A stretch of DNA of 64,000 bases from the NCBI RefSeq assembly GCF_048548695.1, contig NZ_JBLYIF010000010.1; one strand, written 5' to 3'. The stretch comes from Neptuniibacter sp048548695. Lineage in GTDB: Bacteria; Pseudomonadota; Gammaproteobacteria; Pseudomonadales; Balneatricaceae. Each line of letters begins with the position of its first letter. Within the stretch, counting starts at the first letter, position 1. Below the pieces are notes generated by a model. That model saw nothing but the letters and a program-made list of their open reading frames with translations, did not search any database and was not told the origin of the DNA. The position numbers were made by a program, and so were the translations under genes. Shown here piece by piece: positions 59,235 to 64,000 of the stretch.

Positions 59235-59263
59235 TTTCCGGTAAATATTGTAGGAACCGGAAA
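59235..59263. promoter_or_regulatory. Inverted repeat upstream of sorA-like gene
   Basis: TTTCCGGT (59235-59242) and ACCGGAAA (59256-59263) are perfect 8-bp inverted arms with a 13-bp AT-rich centre, about 120 bp upstream of the sulfite dehydrogenase start. Without a T-run on either side it looks more like an operator than a terminator. The 59140-59347 gap holds no gene. Confidence 0.4.
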
Positions 59264-59347
59264 TGATTTTGGGTTGCCAGAGGTTGATTGGGCACAGCAG
59301 CAAGCCTAATCAGGTGCTGTTAGGAGATTATGCGGTACAGGCGCTAT

Positions 59348-60199
59348 CTATACAGAGAAGGGGTACTGGATAGGGTCGTGGTGTTGGTAACCTTCAACTT
59401 CAAAGTCGTTCACGGTGACCCAGGTCTCCAGGTCTTCCAGTGTTTTGATCTTAGGATTGATCTTTAAGGTCGGCAGGTCGAGGGGTTCCCGTTGCAACTG
59501 AACATCCCGCATCAGTGCCACCTGATCTTCATAGATGTGTGCGTTGACAATCTTATGGTACGCCTTGCCGGGTTTGTGTCCGGTAATCTGCGCCATGATT
59601 GCCAACAGGAAATAGACCTGGATCATATTGAACGTGAGGCCCAGCGGCACATCGCAGCTTCTTTGCGTACTGTTCAGATACAGGGTGTCTCCTAGCAGGG
59701 AGAAGTGGTGGCTGTACATGCATGGGCGCAGGCAACCCATATGGAAAGCGCCTGGATGGTAAAAAGTGTAGATTTCACCGCGATCATCAATGCCCTGACT
59801 CAGGTCATCAACTATTTTGCGCAACAGGTCAATGCTACCACCGTCAGGCTTAGGAAAATTGCGCCCGATCTTGCCATAGATAAAACCGCAGTCATCGGTC
59901 CCTTTGCGGTAGGGGTTAGCAAGCCAGTCAGTGTTTTCATTAGCATTGGCATCCCAGGTTTTAGTGCCAATATTGCGAAAATCAGCGGCATTGTCATAGC
60001 CGCGCAGATAACCCAGCATTTCAGCGATGGCTGATTTATAGAAGGTTTTGCGGGTGGTTACCATTGGCAACTGGCCTGCGCCTACGTCGTAGGTCAGGTC
60101 AGCGTTAATAACAGTCAAACAGCGCTTTCCGGTGCGTTTGTTTTCAACCCAGACACCTTCATCAATTATGTTCTGGCAAAGATCTAGGTACTGTCTCAT
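59348..60199 (-). CDS. thyA: Thymidylate synthase
   Basis: This 283-aa enzyme methylates dUMP to dTMP with 5,10-methylene-THF. The catalytic cysteine is C160 in R-P-C-M-Y-S-H-H-F; the residue after it is Met and not the common His, a variant seen in some marine gammaproteobacteria. R-S-C-D-V-P-L-G (180-187) and the N191 substrate contact are intact. It is divergent from folA, which regenerates the folate it consumes. Confidence 0.95.
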   Translation of the reverse strand: MRQYLDLCQNIIDEGVWVENKRTGKRCLTVINADLTYDVGAGQLPMVTTRKTFYKSAIAEMLGYLRGYDNAADFRNIGTKTWDANANENTDWLANPYRKGTDDCGFIYGKIGRNFPKPDGGSIDLLRKIVDDLSQGIDDRGEIYTFYHPGAFHMGCLRPCMYSHHFSLLGDTLYLNSTQRSCDVPLGLTFNMIQVYFLLAIMAQITGHKPGKAYHKIVNAHIYEDQVALMRDVQLQREPLDLPTLKINPKIKTLEDLETWVTVNDFEVEGYQHHDPIQYPFSV

Positions 60200-60323
60200 T
60201 GGTTTGTTATTAACACCTGTGGTTAAATTTACGTTTGCCCCGCCATGTTACCAAAGCTCTTTGCTTTGACAAAGGCCGGATTGGTGATGGTCAAGTCAGA
60301 GTTTTGCCCTGTTAGGAGTGTTT

Positions 60324-60827
60324 ATGAAACTGGCGATTATTGTCGCTCAGGCAAAAAACCGGGTTATCGGTGTCAACAATACGTTGCCGTGGCACCTGCC
60401 AGAGGATCTGCGTTATTTCAAACAGGTTACCATGGCTAAACCGATTATCATGGGGCGCAAAACGTATGAGTCGATTGGTCGGCCGTTACCGGGCCGGGAA
60501 AATATTGTTATCAGTCGACAAGCAGATTATGCCCCGGTTGGGGTGCGGGTTGTGCCATCCATAGAGGAGGCCTGCGCCTTGGCAGAAGATATCTGTCTGA
60601 TTAATGGGCAGGATGAAGTTATGGTAATTGGCGGTGCCCAAATTTATGGTCAGGCGCTGCCGCAGGCGGATCGGCTCTATATAACCCAGGTAGATGCGGA
60701 TATTGAAGGCGATGCCTGGTTTCCCGAAGTTGATTATTCACTATGGCAGGAGGTGGCGCGTGAGGATTTTGCCCCTTCCGGGGATAATCCCTATGCCTAC
60801 AGTTTCTTGGTTTATGAAAAGGACTAG
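60324..60827 (+). CDS. folA: Dihydrofolate reductase
   Basis: This 167-aa enzyme reduces dihydrofolate to THF with NADPH. Conserved features include the A-x-x-x-N-R-V-I-G start, L-P-W-H-L-P-E-D-L (catalytic acid D28 in E. coli numbering), I-M-G-R-K-T and the V-I-G-G-A cofactor loop. The ATG at 60324 has TAGGAG seven bases upstream; the GTG at 60318 is too close to it. birA follows after nine bases. Confidence 0.95.
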   Translation: MKLAIIVAQAKNRVIGVNNTLPWHLPEDLRYFKQVTMAKPIIMGRKTYESIGRPLPGRENIVISRQADYAPVGVRVVPSIEEACALAEDICLINGQDEVMVIGGAQIYGQALPQADRLYITQVDADIEGDAWFPEVDYSLWQEVAREDFAPSGDNPYAYSFLVYEKD

Positions 60828-60836
60828 CTAACAGCC

Positions 60837-61814
60837 ATGACAGTCAGATCACTGTTATCCATTTTGTCTGACGGTAAGTTTCATTCCGGTCAGGAGCTGG
60901 GTGAACACCTGGGAATCAGTCGCAGCGCAATCTGGAAGCATATGCGTCGGCTGGAAGAAGACGGCCTGGAGATTTACAGCGTCAAAGGGCGCGGTTATCG
61001 AATTCCAGGCGGACTGGATCTGCTTAATACTGGGCAGCTGGATCAGCTGTTGGCACCTGCGTTGCGTCAGCAATTAGGTCAGGTTGATCTGCAGTTGAAT
61101 ACGGCTTCCACCAATGCGGCGGCCATGAGTGATTGTTTGCGTGGGAATTGTCACGGCAATCTTTATCTTGCTGAACAGCAGAGCGCAGGCCGTGGCCGCA
61201 GGGGGCGTACCTGGGTCAGTCCGTTTGGTCGCAATCTGTATTTTTCGCTGGTCTGGCGCTTTGATCAGGGTATCGGGGCGTTGGAAGGGTTAAGCCTAGT
61301 GGTGGGCCTGGCATTGGTTCAGGCGCTGGAACGAATGGGTTTGTCTGGTGCTCAACTTAAGTGGCCTAATGACTTGTTGGTTAACGGCCGTAAGCTGGCG
61401 GGCATTCTGCTGGAAATTAACGGCGAAACCTCTGGTGCTTGCCAGGTGGTGATAGGTGTGGGTATTAACGTCGCCATGCCTTATGTTCAAGGCGAGCAGA
61501 TTGATCAGCCATGGACCGACCTGGCCACAGAAATGCGTGGCGAGGGTTTATTGCGTAATCAGGTGTTGGCGTCATGCCTGAATGAGTTGATTCCTCTGTT
61601 GGTGCAATTCAGTGAACGTGGTTTTGTCGAGTTTGCCGAGCACTGGCAGAATTACAATGCGCATCAGGGTCAGCCGATTATTCTGAAGGTGGGTGAAGAA
61701 GAGGTTGCAGGCGTCTGTCAGGGTGTCGATGCTTCCGGAGCCCTGTTGCTGGAGACGGGGCAGGGAGTTCAGACTTATCATGGCGGCGAAATCAGTATTC
61801 AGCGTAGCTTATGA
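60837..61814 (+). CDS. birA: Biotin-protein ligase and biotin operon repressor
   Basis: This 325-aa bifunctional protein has an N-terminal winged helix (about 1-60) that in E. coli represses the bio operon when loaded with biotinyl-AMP. A ligase domain follows, with G-R-G-R-R-G-R at 118-124 and K-W-P-N-D-L-L-V-N-G-R-K near 180-192, and then the C-terminal SH3-like domain. It biotinylates acetyl-CoA carboxylase. It overlaps coaX by four bases (ATGA). Confidence 0.95.
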   Translation: MTVRSLLSILSDGKFHSGQELGEHLGISRSAIWKHMRRLEEDGLEIYSVKGRGYRIPGGLDLLNTGQLDQLLAPALRQQLGQVDLQLNTASTNAAAMSDCLRGNCHGNLYLAEQQSAGRGRRGRTWVSPFGRNLYFSLVWRFDQGIGALEGLSLVVGLALVQALERMGLSGAQLKWPNDLLVNGRKLAGILLEINGETSGACQVVIGVGINVAMPYVQGEQIDQPWTDLATEMRGEGLLRNQVLASCLNELIPLLVQFSERGFVEFAEHWQNYNAHQGQPIILKVGEEEVAGVCQGVDASGALLLETGQGVQTYHGGEISIQRSL

Positions 61815-62527
61815 TTCTGGAAATTGATGCTGGCAACAGTTTTCTCAAATGGCGCTGCACTACATCTGATGGCGGTGTTTCGAGTGGTCGCGAGACTTAT
61901 ACATCTCTATTACAGCGTCGTCCTGACGCGTGGTCTACTACGTTCGATTTGGTAAGGATTGCTTCAGTGGCAGGGGAGGCTGTGGAGTCTTCTTTACGGC
62001 AATGGCTGCAGCCGCTCACTGTTTCTCCTTTATATTTCGCCCATACCAGTGCGGTCTGTGCCGGTGTGACGAATAGTTATGCTGATCCGTCCCGTATGGG
62101 TGTCGATCGTTGGCTGGCGATGCTAGCGGCGTTTAATGAATGTCGTGGTGCCTGTTGTATCGTTGATTGTGGTAGCGCGGTCACGGTGGATTATCTTTCG
62201 GCACAAGGTCAGCATCTGGGTGGTTATATATTGCCGGGTATCCGGCTGATGACCGAGAGCTTGCTTAAAGATACAGCCGGGGTACGGTTTGCAGAGCAAG
62301 AGATGACAGCGCACCTGACAACACCGGGGACAGACACCGCTAGCGCGGTGGGGCACGGGGTTAATTTTTTGTTTGCGGCACTGCAGGAGAAGGTACTGTC
62401 GGAATTGTCGGCTGAAATGACATTGTTCATTACCGGCGGCGATGGTTTGCTGTTTCGTCAGTTGGCCAATCACGGTGAGCTGCGGGAGCATCTGGTATTG
62501 GATGGTTTACGTTGGTGCCAGGCATGA
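61811..62527 (+). CDS. coaX: Type III pantothenate kinase
   Basis: This 238-aa ASKHA-fold kinase phosphorylates pantothenate, the first step of coenzyme A synthesis. The phosphate-binding D-A-G-N-S-F-L-K (6-13), the G-V-D-R-W-L-A motif and the V-D-C-G-S-A-V-T-V-D block are present. Type III enzymes need a monovalent cation and are not inhibited by CoA. Its start overlaps birA and its stop overlaps the next ORF, each by ATGA. Confidence 0.95.
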   Translation: MILEIDAGNSFLKWRCTTSDGGVSSGRETYTSLLQRRPDAWSTTFDLVRIASVAGEAVESSLRQWLQPLTVSPLYFAHTSAVCAGVTNSYADPSRMGVDRWLAMLAAFNECRGACCIVDCGSAVTVDYLSAQGQHLGGYILPGIRLMTESLLKDTAGVRFAEQEMTAHLTTPGTDTASAVGHGVNFLFAALQEKVLSELSAEMTLFITGGDGLLFRQLANHGELREHLVLDGLRWCQA

Positions 62528-63213
62528 TTTTGCTGCGCTGGGGTTTGCTGTTGTTATTGCTGGCCAACTGTATGCTGTTTTTCTGGTTCTCTATGCAGGC
62601 AGGCAGCAATGAGGAGGCGCAACGGGCTGCGGCAGACTTGCAGCGGTTGCGCTTGCTGGATGAGATTCAGGCAACGGAATTGCAACCCAAGCAGGAGCCA
62701 TTGGCAGAAGTTGCGCAGGGTAATATCTCAGGCTGGTGTTATGAGATCAGTGGTTACCAGCGGCAAAGCAGGGCGCTGGCCCAGCAACAATGGCTTCAGG
62801 ACAGGCAGGTTACCGCCTATGTTGAGTCAGAACGTACTGAATTGCAGCGACGTTACTTGCTGCAGTTGCCGGCGGGCGTTTCGATCTCTGAGCGGCTGAG
62901 GTTGCTGGATGCATTAAGAAAGCATGACTTGGCAGGTGTTCAGGCGGACATGTCTGGTATGCGTCGGACGCTATCGGTGTATGATTCTGAGCGTGATGCA
63001 GATCAGGCCCGAGCCTTGCTGGGATTATTGGATGTGCAGCCGTCGGTAGTGTCAGACAGTCCTTATGCGGTGACTTTTAAGGTGCTGTTTGATTCGGGGA
63101 TTGATGAAATTTTATTCAATAAAATCAAAGAAATAGTTGCATCCGAGTTGGTTGAGCTAAAAATTCGAAAAAAAGTGTGTGCAGGGGTTGAAAGCCTGAA
63201 ACGTACTGAGTAA
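62524..63213 (+). CDS. Membrane-anchored protein of the birA-coaX operon, possibly SPOR-like
   Basis: The 229-aa product has one N-terminal membrane anchor (about 2-24) and then a glutamine-rich linker. A region (about 73-205) has the spacing of two SPOR-like repeats (G-W-C-Y-E-I-S-G-Y ... V-Y-D-S-E-R-D-A-D-Q-A-R). In Pseudomonas the gene after coaX encodes a SPOR-domain protein, so a peptidoglycan-binding role is possible, but the match is weak. The ATG at 62524 overlaps the coaX stop. Confidence 0.7.
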   Translation: MILLRWGLLLLLLANCMLFFWFSMQAGSNEEAQRAAADLQRLRLLDEIQATELQPKQEPLAEVAQGNISGWCYEISGYQRQSRALAQQQWLQDRQVTAYVESERTELQRRYLLQLPAGVSISERLRLLDALRKHDLAGVQADMSGMRRTLSVYDSERDADQARALLGLLDVQPSVVSDSPYAVTFKVLFDSGIDEILFNKIKEIVASELVELKIRKKVCAGVESLKRTE

Positions 63214-63216
63214 TAT
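63188..63216 (+). promoter_or_regulatory. Promoter of the tRNA-tuf operon
   Basis: TTGAAA (63188-63193) and TAATAT (63211-63216) are separated by 17 bp. They are followed by the GC-rich ACGCGCC, a discriminator typical of stable-RNA promoters under stringent control. The first tRNA begins at 63239. The promoter overlaps the end of the upstream coding region. Confidence 0.65.
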
Positions 63217-63238
63217 ACGCGCCACTTCGTTGTTGTGA

Positions 63239-63314
<76 letters not shown>

Positions 63315-63340
63315 TTTCAACAACGAAGCATCGAAACGAT

Positions 63341-63424
63341 GGTGAGGTTCCCGAGTGGCCAAAGGGATCAGACTGTAAATCTGACGCGCGAGCTTCGGTG
63401 GTTCGAATCCACCCCTCACCACCA
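63341..63424 (+). tRNA. tyrU: tRNA-Tyr (anticodon GTA)
   Basis: The 84-nt gene has the long variable arm of a class II tRNA, anticodon loop CTGTAAA and an encoded CCA. It lies 26 bp after tRNA-Thr(TGT). Confidence 0.96.
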
Positions 63425-63436
63425 TTCGACAGCAAG

Positions 63437-63511
63437 GCGGGTATGGTATAGTGGCTATTACCTCAGCCTTCCAAGCTGAAGAGGCGGGTTCGATTCCCGC
63501 TACCCGCTCCA
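63437..63511 (+). tRNA. glyT: tRNA-Gly (anticodon TCC)
   Basis: The 75-nt gene has anticodon loop CTTCCAA between CAGC and GCTG, so it reads GGA/GGG codons, and an encoded CCA. It lies 12 bp after tRNA-Tyr. Confidence 0.96.
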
Positions 63512-63520
63512 GCACTTTAT

Positions 63521-63595
63521 GCTCAAGTAGCTCAGGGGTAGAGCACACCCTTGGTAAGGGTGAGGTCGGCGGTTCAATTCCGCTCTTGAGCTCCA
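63521..63595 (+). tRNA. thrT: tRNA-Thr (anticodon GGT)
   Basis: The 75-nt gene has anticodon loop TTGGTAA between CACCC and GGGTG, so it reads ACC/ACT codons, and an encoded CCA. It lies nine bases after tRNA-Gly and 79 bp before tuf. Confidence 0.96.
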
Positions 63596-63674
63596 TATTT
63601 GAAGGGTAGATATAGCAATATATCTGCCCTTTGCTATATTTGGCGCTTCGCAACTCAAACGTAGAGAATGGATC

Positions 63675-64000
63675 ATGGCTAAAGCACAATTTGAACGTTC
63701 CAAACCGCATGTAAACGTAGGTACTATCGGCCACGTTGACCACGGTAAAACTACCCTGACCGCAGCACTGACTCGCGTATGCGCAGAAGTATGGGGCGGT
63801 AACGCTGTTGCGTTTGATGGTATTGATAATGCGCCAGAAGAGCGTGAGCGTGGTATCACTATCGCGACTTCTCACGTTGAGTATGATTCGCCAGCACGTC
63901 ATTATGCGCACGTTGACTGCCCAGGGCACGCTGACTATGTGAAAAACATGATCACTGGTGCGGCGCAGATGGATGGCGCGATTCTGGTATGTGGCGCGAC
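63675..64000 (+). CDS. tuf: Elongation factor Tu, N-terminal part (cut by window edge)
   Basis: The first 108 codons of EF-Tu are present. EF-Tu delivers aminoacyl-tRNA to the ribosome as a GTP complex. G1 G-H-V-D-H-G-K-T (19-26), the switch I R-G-I-T-I and G3 D-C-P-G-H are intact. AGAGAATGG precedes the ATG. The position after four tRNAs corresponds to tufB of E. coli. A second copy elsewhere is likely but not visible. Confidence 0.97.
   Translation, partial: MAKAQFERSKPHVNVGTIGHVDHGKTTLTAALTRVCAEVWGGNAVAFDGIDNAPEERERGITIATSHVEYDSPARHYAHVDCPGHADYVKNMITGAAQMDGAILVCGA

Overview
The window looks like the chromosome of a marine gammaproteobacterium of the Oceanospirillales/Pseudomonadales type. 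The evidence is gene order: ilvA-rpiA, tesA/ybbA, yrfG-hslR-hslO-pckA, ppx/trxA-rho-ubiD, hemCDXY/argH, fau-6S RNA-zapA/ygfB-pepP-ubiH-ubiI-gcvT-gcvH, rppH-ptsP-TSUP-lgt-thyA/folA and birA-coaX-tRNAs-tuf are neighbourhoods known from Pseudomonas, Escherichia and their marine relatives. Most of the 64 kb is densely packed core chromosome. No CRISPR array, insertion sequence or complete prophage was seen.

Region by region: 1-1440 is the only clearly accessory stretch. It holds short AT-rich orphan ORFs on the minus strand, two integron attC-like palindromes, a nested palindrome and the start of a lipoprotein gene. From 1461 to 6547 a chemoreceptor with a c-type heme motif stands divergent from a C4-dicarboxylate TRAP transporter (dctPQM), which has a sigma-54 promoter and upstream dyads. 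A frameshifted HD-GYP remnant follows (about 7173-7425), then ilvA and rpiA. From 10 to 17 kb lie a 39-aa membrane protein, a DUF748 envelope protein, the YbbAP-type ABC system, tesA and sodB. From 17.8 to 26 kb lie cysQ, yrfG-hslRO, pckA and a PAS-GGDEF-EAL protein. From 26 to 38 kb lie ppx, trxA, rho, ubiD with a flavin/iron-sulfur reductase, hemCDXY and argH.

From 38 to 48.5 kb lie a SIMPL protein, an ACT-domain regulator, an AEC carrier, a 41-aa membrane peptide, folate cyclo-ligase, 6S RNA, zapA, a ZapB-like coiled coil, the ygfB-pepP-ubiH-ubiI operon and gcvT-gcvH. From 48.5 to 64 kb lie rlmI, an aldo/keto reductase, a CBS protein, a HAD phosphatase, rppH-ptsP, an NRDE protein, a TSUP permease, lgt, a periplasmic sulfite dehydrogenase with its cytochrome c, thyA/folA, birA-coaX and a four-tRNA operon leading into tuf.

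Several genes combine into pathways. TRAP uptake of dicarboxylates, PckA and the glycine-cleavage T and H proteins serve central carbon flow. UbiD, UbiH and UbiI act in ubiquinone synthesis, and HemC and HemD in tetrapyrrole synthesis. Sulfite oxidation (SorA-like and cytochrome c) sits near a putative sulfite exporter. ThyA and FolA form the thymidylate cycle. Start sites were moved where a Shine-Dalgarno sequence or conserved N-terminus favoured a start inside the longest open frame. No complete new system could be demonstrated. The most unusual items are the heme-motif chemoreceptor, the dctP control region, the attC-like sites and several small proteins.
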